Part shown: one piece after another, positions 9,426 through 19,285 of the stretch
How the letters are laid out: each line of letters opens with the position of its first letter
Numbering within the stretch: position 1 is the first letter of the stretch
Origin: Planctomycetota bacterium
GTDB lineage: Bacteria; Planctomycetota; Phycisphaerae; UBA1845; UTPLA1
Direction of reading: 5' to 3'
Assembly: GCA_015654675.1 (NCBI GenBank)
Contig: JAATGM010000059.1
Coordinates: 1-64,000, forward strand
DNA length: 64,000 nt
Notes under the pieces: model-generated
Told to the model about the DNA's origin: nothing
The model's input: the letters and a program-made list of their open reading frames with translations, nothing else
The model's database searches: none
Made by a program: the position numbers and the translations under genes

Positions 9426-12400
9426 CTAGGGACACGAAACCCCCAGAAGACAGTTCACGAATTGGCTGACGTCCGCCGCCGAGAAAATTCCGTTGGAATC
9501 CATGTCGGCGCACCGGCACCCGGCCGCGACCGGCGACTGCAACAAGTAGCAATTGGCGAACTGCGCGACATCGGCTCCGTCCACCTTGGCATCGACTGTC
9601 AGGTCGCCGCGCATTCCGTTGCAACCGAGCTGCCCGCACCAGTTGACCATGACATTCATCACCGCCGCTCGATCGGCCGGCGACGAAATCGCCTCCAGAG
9701 GGAAGCCCCAGAAACTCGAACGATAGACGCCCGAATCCTTGCTCACAGCCGCGTCCCCCGAGTTACCGGTGAATACCACCTGGCCGCTCGCACCCGCTGA
9801 TATCCGATCGCTGAAATTCGTGAACGGGTATGAAAGCGCAAACGGACCATATCCCGTAAAGAGCGTTCCGGTGCCCGTGACGCTCGTCTGCGCTACGTCG
9901 CTCGTAAACGTGGACACCCCCAGGTAATTCTGCATGAATTGGGTCAGTCCACGATCATAAAGATAATCCTGGCTGACAATGAAAAGACATTTTCCGCTGT
10001 TCAGGTAACTTGCCAGCGCCGCTTCGCTGCTCGCGCTCGGACCGCAGGCCCCGCCGAATTCATCGCCGGTAAACCAGATGACTGTCGAATACGGGCTCAA
10101 CTGCGCCGCGGTCGGTTCGTTGTCAGTGTTATTCGTATCCCAGACGTCGTAATCCTGGCCAATGGCCGCCAGCGCTGCTGTGTAATACGATCGCACATCC
10201 GGCGAATTGTCATCATCGTCAACCAGCAGGATCTTGGGAACCAGTCGCGTCACGAACGAAAACGGAGCTGAATACGCGCCCGGCCCGCACGGGTTCTGCC
10301 CGCGAACGCGCCAGTAGTGAGTCGTTCCAATCGCGAGACTCGCCCCGGGCGTAAAGGTCGTGCCGCCCAATCCGGATCCGCTTGCGACGATATTCGCGAA
10401 GCCCGCATCCGTCGCGACCTGCACGTCATACGACACCGCCTGTGCCGCCGGCGACCACGTCAGAATCGGCTGCAACGAAACGCCGGTCGCCCCGTCCGGC
10501 GGTCCGCTCAGCGCCACCGCCCCCGGTGCTGACGAATAAATGTCCAGGCCGGCTGTTACCTGCCGCGTCAGCGCGCCCGAAGTGCCCGTAACGGTCAGGA
10601 CGTACGACCCCGCTGAAGCCGCGCCAGTGTTCGAAATTGTGAGCGTCGCTGTCCCGGGCGTGGAAACTGGATTGATATCAAATGCGGCTGTCGTTCCCGC
10701 CGGCGCTCCAGACACGCTCAGCGTCACCGGGTCCGCAAAGCCCGATACTTGTCCCACGTCGATCTGATAAGTTGCGTTCGAAGGCGAACAGATGCTCCGC
10801 TGATTCGGTGTCGCCGCGAGCGTGAAAGTCGGCGTCTGAGCGCAGTTGTAGCACACCAGCGCAAAATCCTGATCCAGCGGATCGGCGTTGTTCGGCACTC
10901 CGTCCGAATTGATGTTCGACGCGATGACACGCACCGTGAACGCCCCGGGTGATGTGGGGCCCACGAACACACCCTCGGTATTGTTGCGCGCATCCGCCGT
11001 GCCGCCCGTTTGCGACCAACCGCTCGGACCAAAATTGTTTCCACGGTAGGTATTCGCGCCCGACTCCACCACAAGGTCCAGATTGTTATTCCAGGCTGGT
11101 GTGCTCCCACCCAGGCCGTGGCCCGGAGCGTCGGTCCAGACCAGCATGATACGCATCGGCTTTGACGGGTCCTGGGCCGAGACAACCCGCGTCCACTGCT
11201 GTCCGGTCGCCGTGAACCGTTGCGGGTCGTCGAAATAGACCACTGAAACGGCCGGATGCACGGCCGCCGCCGTGTCCATTCGTCCCCAACCCTGCTTGCT
11301 GTCGAACGGATTCCCCAGCGTCACGCCGTCCGCATCCACATTGCCCGCCAAACTTCGCGCGCACGCCAGAAACGCCGCTTTAACGAGCGCTGGGCTCGGG
11401 TCCGCCGTCACCCCCGGCAATAATCGATAGTACTGAATGAACAGCGCTACAGCCCCGCTTACGTGGGGCGAAGCCATGCTGGTTCCGCAATTTAGTCCGT
11501 AGGCATTCGTCGGAAGCGTCGAATCGACGTAGCAACCCGGTGCAACCATATGTGGAATCGTCCGCCCATCCAGCGCCGGTCCATGCGCCGAGTTCGACGA
11601 AACATCGTTGATCTGAAGTATCTGAGATCCACCGCTCGTCTGCATCTTCGTCGAGCCGATCGTGAAGATATTCTTGCCCTCGTCAGGCGTTCCCTGCGAG
11701 CTCACGCCGCCGTTGCCATTCATGAATGAGAGCACGTAGGTCAGTGGCTGGTTACCCAGCGCCGACGGATCCGCGTCACGTACGCCAACGTCCACCTGCC
11801 GAGTGTCGCCGTCATATCCAAGCGGCGATCCGGCTGGTCCCCAACTGTTGCCCGAAAGCGACGCGCCATTGCGGAACGACTGCGTCATCAACAGCAGCAT
11901 TCCACCCGCCTGCTGGAAGAATGGGCTGTAAACCTGTTCGATCAGCTTCGCCCCCGGCGCCATGCCCAGTCCGCGCTGGAAACCGAATCCATCCACCGTG
12001 CCGGAGGTTCCGTCCGCCGCCATGATGCCCGCCGTGTGCGTTCCATGGCTGCTGCTTGTCGCTCCCGCGCAGGTCGACCCGCTGCAGGGCAGCATCCGAT
12101 TGACCAGATTCGGATGCGTATCCTGCACTCCGCCGTCCACATCCGCGATGATCACTCCATTCCCGCTCAGGCCGACGCTCGCCAGCCAGGTCAGATATCC
12201 TGGAAACGCCTGATTGCTCACATTCACGTTGTTGACGTTGACCTGGTCGCTCATCTCGCCACGCAGGCCGCCGTCCGTCGGAACCGGCTGAATGCTGTAC
12301 ACGCCCGGGATGCCGGCCAGTTGCCGCAATGCCGAGCCCGCCACCCGCACGGTGACCACCTCGAAAGTCTCGTCAATGACGGCCCGCGAATGCCGCGCCG

Positions 12401-13058
12401 CGACGATTCCGTCGATGCTCCGCACCACCGCCGAAACGTCCGCACCGCGATACACCATCACATGCGCCTGAATCAACTGCTCGCCAAGGTTCTGCCAACG
12501 TGGGAGCACCCGATGTGCCGGCAGCAATGACCCTGTCCAGCGCACATCCGCACCGCGCGCCGCAGTTCCCAGCGTCGCCGCGTCACTCCAGACAACATAC
12601 GTAAACGGATGGATGTATTGAACGACTTTTACACCGCGCGCCCGCAGCGAGTCCAGCCATTCCACGCGCGACGGCCCCTGAAACTGAACCAGTCGTAGGT
12701 CGGTCCCCTCCGTCGGTGGCGAGTTCCACCCCGAACGATACGAAGCAACGTCACGTAACGGATCGAATGATTGCTCCCCCAGTGTCAGGACAAATGCGTC
12801 GCGTTGCTCCTCAAACTGGATCCCGGCCGCCCTGAGCTTCTCGAGCGAACCCGCAGGCAGTTCAATCCAGGCAAACGAGCCATAGTCCAGTGTCCGAATC
12901 GGTTGAAGGTTCAGCCCGGCGGTTGCCGCAAGACCATTGCGTTCCAGCCGAACGACGCACGACGCACGGTCAACCGGAGCCGCCGAGGCACATAGAGAAT
13001 TGACCAAAACGCAACTAACGATCAGGAAATGATTTAGAGAGGCAAGCCCATGAGACAT
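9426..13058 (-). CDS. secreted subtilisin-like protease with dockerin-like tail
   Basis: A 1,210-residue protein. The ATG at 13058 is preferred because AGGAG lies 6-7 bases before it and a signal peptide follows. After a long propeptide region the S8 triad is visible: Asp in ADVDGG (about 306-308), His in SSHGTHTAG (about 338) and Ser in GTSMASPHVSG (about 527), with the oxyanion Asn in SGNSWGP. Further on are a fibronectin-III-like domain (PILTWSPAAQAVSYDVQVA), a domain opening KILLVDDDDN that resembles the ThuA/GATase-like fold, and two calcium-loop repeats at the C-terminus (VDAKVDGADVAQFANC and DMDSNGIFSAADVSQFVNC) of dockerin type. It is probably an extracellular or surface peptidase. 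Confidence 0.88.
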   Translation of the reverse strand: MSHGLASLNHFLIVSCVLVNSLCASAAPVDRASCVVRLERNGLAATAGLNLQPIRTLDYGSFAWIELPAGSLEKLRAAGIQFEEQRDAFVLTLGEQSFDPLRDVASYRSGWNSPPTEGTDLRLVQFQGPSRVEWLDSLRARGVKVVQYIHPFTYVVWSDAATLGTAARGADVRWTGSLLPAHRVLPRWQNLGEQLIQAHVMVYRGADVSAVVRSIDGIVAARHSRAVIDETFEVVTVRVAGSALRQLAGIPGVYSIQPVPTDGGLRGEMSDQVNVNNVNVSNQAFPGYLTWLASVGLSGNGVIIADVDGGVQDTHPNLVNRMLPCSGSTCAGATSSSHGTHTAGIMAADGTSGTVDGFGFQRGLGMAPGAKLIEQVYSPFFQQAGGMLLLMTQSFRNGASLSGNSWGPAGSPLGYDGDTRQVDVGVRDADPSALGNQPLTYVLSFMNGNGGVSSQGTPDEGKNIFTIGSTKMQTSGGSQILQINDVSSNSAHGPALDGRTIPHMVAPGCYVDSTLPTNAYGLNCGTSMASPHVSGAVALFIQYYRLLPGVTADPSPALVKAAFLACARSLAGNVDADGVTLGNPFDSKQGWGRMDTAAAVHPAVSVVYFDDPQRFTATGQQWTRVVSAQDPSKPMRIMLVWTDAPGHGLGGSTPAWNNNLDLVVESGANTYRGNNFGPSGWSQTGGTADARNNTEGVFVGPTSPGAFTVRVIASNINSDGVPNNADPLDQDFALVCYNCAQTPTFTLAATPNQRSICSPSNATYQIDVGQVSGFADPVTLSVSGAPAGTTAAFDINPVSTPGTATLTISNTGAASAGSYVLTVTGTSGALTRQVTAGLDIYSSAPGAVALSGPPDGATGVSLQPILTWSPAAQAVSYDVQVATDAGFANIVASGSGLGGTTFTPGASLAIGTTHYWRVRGQNPCGPGAYSAPFSFVTRLVPKILLVDDDDNSPDVRSYYTAALAAIGQDYDVWDTNNTDNEPTAAQLSPYSTVIWFTGDEFGGACGPSASSEAALASYLNSGKCLFIVSQDYLYDRGLTQFMQNYLGVSTFTSDVAQTSVTGTGTLFTGYGPFALSYPFTNFSDRISAGASGQVVFTGNSGDAAVSKDSGVYRSSFWGFPLEAISSPADRAAVMNVMVNWCGQLGCNGMRGDLTVDAKVDGADVAQFANCYLLQSPVAAGCRCADMDSNGIFSAADVSQFVNCLLGVSCP

Positions 13059-13160
13059 CGGCGACTCCTGAAGTGAACAAATCACTCTCGAAGCCACCTA
13101 GTCTAACAGCTAGGAAGCGCAATCCGAAATCTTTTTGCGTAGGTGGTGCGGGCAGTTACG

Positions 13161-15158
13161 TCAATCGCCGTCGTCGTCATCATCGCTCGACTTCTTGTCG
13201 CGCGATTTTGGCGTTTTCGCCTTTTCTTCAGAGTTCGGCTTCGACGGCTTGGCGCGATGTTCCCCATTGTCATCGTCGTCGTCCGACGGCTCCTTCAACG
13301 TCGCCGGGTCCTTGTAGTTCGCATAGGCCGTGCAGCGCCACCCCTTCGCGTCAAACGTCGAAAGCTCCGCCTCCGACTGGAAAAAGTTCATCTTGTCCGC
13401 GACCTTGATGAGCTTCCCCGTGATCGATGGAATCGCCTTTAGAATCTTCCCGCCTTCTTCATCGGGTACCGGCGCGAACGCCGTCATCATGCCCAGCCCC
13501 ATCGTGATCGCGCTCAAACCGCTCTGCATTTCTTCAGCCGTCCGTGACGTATCGGAAAACGACGCCCTGACGAACGGTCCTTTCGGCATGATCCCTTCGC
13601 TTTGGAATCGCGCATTCCCGCTGATCCCCGTACCCTTACCGGCCATCGTCTTCAGACACAACCCGATCGGTTTTGCGCTCGACCCAAAAATGAGATAGCC
13701 GTCGGCCGTGCCCCAGACGATGGGTTGCATTTGCATCATCATGAACATCGGATGCGAAACACTGTGAAACGAATCATGCCCCGCTACTTCAAGATCCGCG
13801 ATGATCAGCGACTTCTGATCGCCGAGCTGCGCTTGCACAAAATCGACCAGCCGCTGCACCAGTGCCTCGGCCTTCTTTTCGTCGCGCACTTTCGCCAGCA
13901 TGACCCACTGGTCCGGACCGGAGCCGCCGCCCGAGATCGATGCCGAAATGACCGATCCCTCCATTAACCCCAGAACATCGCGGCGGACGTCCAGCTTCAT
14001 GTCATTCTGGACCGACTTCCATTGCGAGAGCATCGCCCCGCCGTCCGGAACAACCTCTTTAATCAAGCCGATCGCATAGTCATACAGGGCCGCAAGCTGC
14101 ATCCCTTCGCTGACGTTGAATCCGGTCGCCTCGCGCGGAACCAGCCGGTCGAGGTCGGCGAACTTCGCCTGCGGCACAAAAATCTTGTACCCAGCGCGCG
14201 ACTTCGCGTCGGCCATCAGCGCTACGCGCGACTCTTCGATCACGCGGAACCCCTCCGTCCGGCTCGTTTCTGCGATGTAGTCCCAGATCACGATATCATC
14301 GATCACGCGGGTCAATACGTCGAAAAACTTCCCATCCGGCCCGCCCCCGCCGTTGACCGTATCCGTGTCTTTTTCCTGCGACGCCTGTTTCTTGATCGTC
14401 GCCAACATCTGCTTTACGTCGCCCGCGAGCCGCTTCGCATCCAGAAACATGATCGAATCGTCGGCAGCTGGAAGCTCGCCCAATGCCGACTTGAATCGGC
14501 TAGACTTCACAATTGACGACTTTTTCGATTTACCTGCAAACATCGCCAAACTGTCATCTAGAAGCGCATCGCCCATCGCAATCGCCAGCACTTCACCGCG
14601 CCGCGCGACTGAAAGATGAAACGGTGCGTCCTCGAATACCAGTCGTGCGACCTTGGCTCCGTGGATCTCAACGTCCTCGACTCGCACCGCGCCACCCGAC
14701 ATCTTGGCCAATTCCCCCAGAATCTCCCGCAACCCCTTGAAGTTGCTCGATGTCGACGCCTCAGTATTCTGTGTTAAGAACACGTTATCCCAGATCGGGA
14801 ATCCCGCCCGCCCCATGTAGACGGTTTGCTGCGAACACAAGTCTCCCCATTTCACCTTTTCAATCAGCTGCTTCGCCGTGTCCGCCATCTGTTCGACATG
14901 CTTGAGCTCGCCATCGCCCATCGTCGGCGTGACCAGCCCCCATACCTCCTCCATCACGCCGCAATTCATGAACGAATCAATAACCTTCGCCCAGTATTGC
15001 TTCAGAAACTCCCGCTTCGGGTTGTGCCGGCTGGCGATGAAAATGTACACATCGTCCGGAACGCCTTCGCTCAACGAATAGCGGCTCGCGTCCGCCGCCA
15101 GTGCGATACCCGGACATGAAAATGCCAGAATCCACGCCAATCGACTCAACTTACGCAT
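13161..15158 (-). CDS. secreted protein of unknown function
   Basis: A 665-residue protein. The start at 15158 has GGAG eight bases upstream and opens a signal peptide (residues 1-22, ending IALAADA); the longer open frame upstream is antisense to the kinase gene. The mature protein is a large alpha/beta polypeptide without recognisable catalytic motifs, and ends in a strongly acidic, lysine-rich tail (KSSDDDDDGD). It might belong to one of the DUF families common in planctomycete secretomes, but I cannot name one. It is divergent from the CHASE2 kinase. Confidence 0.65.
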   Translation of the reverse strand: MRKLSRLAWILAFSCPGIALAADASRYSLSEGVPDDVYIFIASRHNPKREFLKQYWAKVIDSFMNCGVMEEVWGLVTPTMGDGELKHVEQMADTAKQLIEKVKWGDLCSQQTVYMGRAGFPIWDNVFLTQNTEASTSSNFKGLREILGELAKMSGGAVRVEDVEIHGAKVARLVFEDAPFHLSVARRGEVLAIAMGDALLDDSLAMFAGKSKKSSIVKSSRFKSALGELPAADDSIMFLDAKRLAGDVKQMLATIKKQASQEKDTDTVNGGGGPDGKFFDVLTRVIDDIVIWDYIAETSRTEGFRVIEESRVALMADAKSRAGYKIFVPQAKFADLDRLVPREATGFNVSEGMQLAALYDYAIGLIKEVVPDGGAMLSQWKSVQNDMKLDVRRDVLGLMEGSVISASISGGGSGPDQWVMLAKVRDEKKAEALVQRLVDFVQAQLGDQKSLIIADLEVAGHDSFHSVSHPMFMMMQMQPIVWGTADGYLIFGSSAKPIGLCLKTMAGKGTGISGNARFQSEGIMPKGPFVRASFSDTSRTAEEMQSGLSAITMGLGMMTAFAPVPDEEGGKILKAIPSITGKLIKVADKMNFFQSEAELSTFDAKGWRCTAYANYKDPATLKEPSDDDDDNGEHRAKPSKPNSEEKAKTPKSRDKKSSDDDDDGD

Positions 15159-15393
15159 CAGTACAACTCCATGGCGACGCTCCTGAATGGGCGCCGCCCC
15201 AAGCAACAAAAAACGAATTCCAGCCCGCGACTTCACGCGCCGAACGCCACGCTTCCCCACGCAACGCGGCTCGCCGCAGTATAGGCGGCCCCGGTGCCTG
15301 GCGGAATTGCCCGCCTCTTCCTTCGACATTCCCCGAATCAGCGATACAATCCCTCTGCAAGATCGGTTTTTGCTCCTACACTCGGAGCCGCAC

Positions 15394-17754
15394 ATGTCTC
15401 CCGAAGATGGCGGCAGGACCAACACTCGCTCGCCCGACAGTATTGAGATCACCCTCGCTCCGCTGAGCGACTCGACTTGGCTCTCGCCTTCGAGTTCGAC
15501 CGGCGCCAGCTTCGTCCAGCACGACTTCCTTCCCGGATATGAAATCATCCGCGAACTCCACCGCGGCGGTCAGGGCATCGTCTTTCTTGCAAACCAGAAG
15601 TCGATGCAGCGCAATGTTGCCATCAAGGTGATGAAGGAAGGTCCCTTCGCCGACCCAACCGATCGCGCCCGCTTCGACCGCGAAGTACACATCCTCGCCC
15701 AGCTCAAACACCCCAACATCGTCACGATCCACGACTCCGGCCGCATCGCCGGCTGCGACTATTTCGTCATGGATTATGTGGAGGGTCTCTCGCTGGACGA
15801 GTATGTAGCACAGAAGAAGCCCTCACTGGGCGAGCTGCTGAAGCTATTCATCTCGATCTGCGAAACCGTCGAAATCGCCCACGCCAGAAACATCATCCAC
15901 CGCGACCTGAAACCCGGAAACATCCGCGTCGACACCGAAGGCCGCCCCCGCGTCCTCGACTTCGGACTCGCCAAAGTAGTCGGCGCCCCGCGCTCTACAA
16001 ACGCCACCGAACAAGGCATGTTCGTCGGCTCCATCCCCTGGGCCTCCCCCGAACAAGCCCGTGGTCAAATGGAATCCCTGGATCCGCGTACCGACGTATA
16101 TTCTCTCGGGGTGATCCTTTATCAGCTCCTAACCAACCACTTCCCGTACGACATCACCGGCCAGCCACACCAAGTACTAGTCCGTATTCGAAACGATTTA
16201 CCGATGGACCCGCACGCGATGCGAAGAGACATCGACCGCGACCTTTCGACGATCGTACTGAAGTGCCTCGCAAAGGAGCGAAATCGGCGCTATGTGTCGG
16301 CTGGCATCGTGGCTAACGACTTGAAGCGCTTCGTGCACGGTGACCCAATCGACGCGCGCCGCGACAGCGTTTCCTATACTCTCGTCGCCCGAGGTCGCGT
16401 ATTCGGCCGCCGACATCCGACCATTCGTCGCCTCGCAGTCTTCATCTTGGCGGTGCTCATCACGGTCCGCCTGCCAGTAAGCTTGTTTATATTTCGCAAG
16501 ACGCCACTGCCGACTGCGTACCGAAACTTTGCGATTCGGCTCGCGAGCACAATTAACCCACCTCCTAAACTAGACTGTCTCCGCGTCATCGCGATAGACG
16601 AGAAAACTAACCTGGCCGAGCTTGCTCGAAGTGAACAGCTTGTCGGCGTCTCGACCGACCCGAAGAAACGCGCTTCATTACGGCGGCTTCATGGCCGCTT
16701 CATGGAGCGCCTGGCTGCCGCGCATCCACGGGCGGTAGTTTGGGATTTTTATTTTGCCAGTTCGAGTCCCTTTGACGCCGACTTCGTTCGCGGCGTGCGA
16801 GCCCTTAAGCGAATCGGCGCTGAAGTTATCGTCGGCACGAAGACATGGACACTTTTGCCGTCGGGTTTGCCGGAGGTTGCTCCGGAAATTCTAGCCGAAA
16901 CTCGATGGGGCACCTTGCGCGCCAATTTCGACGATCAGAACCCGTGGACGATCGAATTGTTCATGAAACGACCCGAGAGCGATCCATATCCGTCGCTGGC
17001 CTTATCGACTCTGGCCGCGTCTCGCGATTCGCGCGCCGAGTACACGATTGATATTGACGCAGACTCGGGTGTCATAAACTTAACATATGCCGTCCCCGTT
17101 CCCCGCGCGCGGCTCAAGCTTCCATTGCCCGTCGTCGATCGCGTCGCCCTCGCTTCAATCAAGGAATTCGAACAGGACAGCAAAGACGGGGATATCCGAA
17201 TCGAAGATATTGTGGGGTACTATCCCGTCCTGCTGCCCGACGACGCAACCCTTAGGGCGGCCACCATGAACTATGCGGACTTTTTCGCGCTCACGCCCGA
17301 TGCCCTTCGCGCTCAGATCGGTGGCCGAATCGTTTTGATTGCTGACGCGAACAATTTGAAGGATACCTGCAAATATCCAGGTGGGCGCGTTGTAAAGGCG
17401 TATTACGGCCACGCGCTGGCTCTTGAACAATTGGTCCAGGGTCGGGGCATCAGCGCCGCCACGCCGCACCTCGCCACGCTGCAAAATGCGATAAGCGCCG
17501 CTCTCGGAAGCATCGCGGGGTTGATCTTTGCGCGCCGCTTCGTCGCGCGGGCCATTGCGATGCTTGTGCTGGCGGTTGCTATCGTCGTCGCATGCCTAAC
17601 CGCTCTATTGCTCGCCCGGTATCTTGCCGTGCCGTATATGCCGATTATTTCTGCAATTATTGGATGCGAACTGACCGCGCTGATTGAACGGCTCACTAGC
17701 GCGCAGCTCAATTCGGACACTTCGACCGGAGAATTGATGTGCTCAAACACCTGA
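15394..17754 (+). CDS. Ser/Thr protein kinase with CHASE2-like sensor
   Basis: A 786-residue transmembrane kinase. The ATG at 15394 is preceded by CGGAG. The kinase domain spans about 49-320: glycine loop (RGGQGIVFLA), catalytic Lys in VAIKVMK, HRDLKPGN (HRD at about 169-171), DFGLAK (Asp about 189) and SPEQARG. A membrane helix (about 348-368) leads to an extracytoplasmic CHASE2-type domain (AAHPRAVVWDFYFA; later YYGHALALEQL), followed by two C-terminal helices. In CHASE2 kinases the sensor domain is thought to detect an unknown external cue and control cytoplasmic phosphorylation. It overlaps the start of the next gene by 16 bases. Confidence 0.9.
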   Translation: MSPEDGGRTNTRSPDSIEITLAPLSDSTWLSPSSSTGASFVQHDFLPGYEIIRELHRGGQGIVFLANQKSMQRNVAIKVMKEGPFADPTDRARFDREVHILAQLKHPNIVTIHDSGRIAGCDYFVMDYVEGLSLDEYVAQKKPSLGELLKLFISICETVEIAHARNIIHRDLKPGNIRVDTEGRPRVLDFGLAKVVGAPRSTNATEQGMFVGSIPWASPEQARGQMESLDPRTDVYSLGVILYQLLTNHFPYDITGQPHQVLVRIRNDLPMDPHAMRRDIDRDLSTIVLKCLAKERNRRYVSAGIVANDLKRFVHGDPIDARRDSVSYTLVARGRVFGRRHPTIRRLAVFILAVLITVRLPVSLFIFRKTPLPTAYRNFAIRLASTINPPPKLDCLRVIAIDEKTNLAELARSEQLVGVSTDPKKRASLRRLHGRFMERLAAAHPRAVVWDFYFASSSPFDADFVRGVRALKRIGAEVIVGTKTWTLLPSGLPEVAPEILAETRWGTLRANFDDQNPWTIELFMKRPESDPYPSLALSTLAASRDSRAEYTIDIDADSGVINLTYAVPVPRARLKLPLPVVDRVALASIKEFEQDSKDGDIRIEDIVGYYPVLLPDDATLRAATMNYADFFALTPDALRAQIGGRIVLIADANNLKDTCKYPGGRVVKAYYGHALALEQLVQGRGISAATPHLATLQNAISAALGSIAGLIFARRFVARAIAMLVLAVAIVVACLTALLLARYLAVPYMPIISAIIGCELTALIERLTSAQLNSDTSTGELMCSNT

Positions 17755-18218
17755 AGTTCCCAATTGGAGTGCAGGTTCGCGGCTCGCTAGTACCTCTTGC
17801 TGGTGGGGGCTTTGACCCTGAAAGCGGTGAATTCTGCAATATGAACAAAAATGGCGCGTCGGATCCCCTCACTTCATTTGCGACTTGGTCAGACGTCATC
17901 GAGAGCGAGTGCTTTGTCATCCGAAATTCTGACGTCTCCACAATATGCAATAGGATGGCGAAGCATGCTCGCTCCGATGGTTCATTCGTCGCCGACGATT
18001 CGGTCACGCGCTCCGATTCCTCCAGGACGGCGCTTCCGGTTGGCAGGTCATCCGGACACGATGAGCGGTTTTTCACGTCACTGCCAATCAACCGCATCAA
18101 GGGGAGCAAGCGGACGGCTTGCAGGCTTGGGAACCGCTTCTCAACTGTTCACCATTCGATTTGCACAGCGATTGTTGTTGCCGTTGGGGGGGGCGAAATC
18201 TCCGTCCCATCCTGGTAG
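17739..18218 (+). CDS. hypothetical protein coupled to the kinase gene
   Basis: A 159-residue frame starting at a GTG that overlaps the end of the kinase gene; GGAG lies 7 bases upstream inside that gene. I do not recognise the product and see no membrane segment or catalytic motif. The later part (after residue about 95) is Ser/Arg-rich and less gene-like, so a frameshift or a shorter real product is possible. The spacing suggests it is translated with the kinase and might be an accessory or substrate. Confidence 0.45.
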   Translation: MLKHLKFPIGVQVRGSLVPLAGGGFDPESGEFCNMNKNGASDPLTSFATWSDVIESECFVIRNSDVSTICNRMAKHARSDGSFVADDSVTRSDSSRTALPVGRSSGHDERFFTSLPINRIKGSKRTACRLGNRFSTVHHSICTAIVVAVGGGEISVPSW

Positions 18219-18257
18219 GCATATCGTTTTCTTGTTCCTCGCAGCAAAGGATTTATT

Positions 18258-19079
18258 GTGAAACACTCACGATTGAGTTCGCTCACCACGTGCCTTCTAG
18301 TCTCAGCATCAATGCAATCGGTCCGAGCGGCCGGAGCTCGCAGCTTTGATTCCTTCAAGACTTCAGGCGGCACCACGTCAACTGAACCATGCTCGCAACC
18401 GATTACCACCGGCGCCTTGGCGGAATCTTTTTGCGTGACATTTCATTACAAGGTACAGCCCGACAAAAAGTATCAATATGCTGGCGTTGCGGGTCCGAAT
18501 TCCGTCGTCTGGTTCAGGGACGATGGCTCCGTCTATCTGAAATCCGGTTGGGTCTTCGTGCGGCATGCCGCATTCGGAGCATGTTCCGCTCCTCCACCCT
18601 GCCCGTGCACCAGCCAACCCGCAGCAGCGCAACCGGCATGGCGGGTTGTTGAGCCCGTCACCGAGGATTGGGTAGTGACATCTCGCATTACCGCGGGAGC
18701 TGAGGGTAGCAACATTTTGGTCTGGATCGACCCCGATTCAGATGACCACAAAATGATTCTTCTGGACGGAAACATAAACGGCGGTGCGCAACCTTGGCTA
18801 AAAGAGGTTTCCGATTGCGCACAGCTCGGAGAAAAGGGCCAAGAAAAACGGTGGGGCGAGTCACGACGCTATTATTCGACGACGCAGCCGGATGGGAAAC
18901 GTTTCGTCGGGTCCGACCCGAGGAAAGAGTTCAGGATTGCTTGCGAATTTATTCCCGTGGTACGTGGTGCTGGATTCCCGGACGCGGCTTGGAGTGCTGT
19001 CGTCTGCGATCGCTCTAATTCCGATCCGCCGCATACGTCCAACGCGCCGAAGTCCTCCACGCCATCCAATTCACGTTGA
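18258..19079 (+). CDS. secreted protein of unknown function
   Basis: A 273-residue protein beginning at GTG 18258 with AAAGGA six bases upstream. Residues 1-25 form a signal peptide (LTTCLLVSASMQSVRAAGA). The mature part contains several cysteines (including CSAPPPCPC) and short beta-strand-like stretches, suggesting a disulfide-stabilised extracytoplasmic domain. No family recognised. As the third gene of the kinase cluster it could interact with the CHASE2 domain. It is the last host gene before the tRNA. Confidence 0.6.
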   Translation: MKHSRLSSLTTCLLVSASMQSVRAAGARSFDSFKTSGGTTSTEPCSQPITTGALAESFCVTFHYKVQPDKKYQYAGVAGPNSVVWFRDDGSVYLKSGWVFVRHAAFGACSAPPPCPCTSQPAAAQPAWRVVEPVTEDWVVTSRITAGAEGSNILVWIDPDSDDHKMILLDGNINGGAQPWLKEVSDCAQLGEKGQEKRWGESRRYYSTTQPDGKRFVGSDPRKEFRIACEFIPVVRGAGFPDAAWSAVVCDRSNSDPPHTSNAPKSSTPSNSR

Positions 19080-19122
19080 GGATTGACAGCGACTAACCTG
19101 CTCGATCTAATCGTTGGCAGCC

Positions 19123-19196
19123 CGGGGCGTGGCGCAGTCCGGCAGCGCGTCTGCATGGGGTGCAGAAGGTCGCAGGTTCGAATCCTGTCGCCCCGA
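19123..19196 (+). tRNA. tRNA-Pro (anticodon GGG)
   Basis: A 74-base cloverleaf: acceptor arm CGGGGCG (19123-19129) pairs with CGCCCCG (19189-19195), then discriminator A; CCA is not encoded. The anticodon stem TCTGC/GCAGA encloses loop ATGGGGT, giving anticodon GGG (proline). The T arm GCAGG-TTCGAAT-CCTGT is canonical. The integrase gene follows after 89 bases, so the 3' half of the tRNA is the likely attachment site and its 3' end was probably restored by phage DNA. Confidence 0.95.
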
Positions 19197-19285
19197 TTCG
19201 AAATCCAAATATTGCAGTAGGTTACAGCTCGCGGGATGATTCCCGCCCGTTGGATATCTGTCCTTTTCGTGCGAGGACTGTCCTT

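Noticed and set aside
15187-15393. Upstream extension of the kinase frame
   Set aside because: It overlaps the divergent secreted-protein gene and lacks gene-like composition; ATG 15394 has a ribosome-binding site.
19160-19285. Integrase start inside the tRNA
   Set aside because: Translation through a tRNA is an artefact of the open frame; the ATG at 19286 gives a normal N-terminus.
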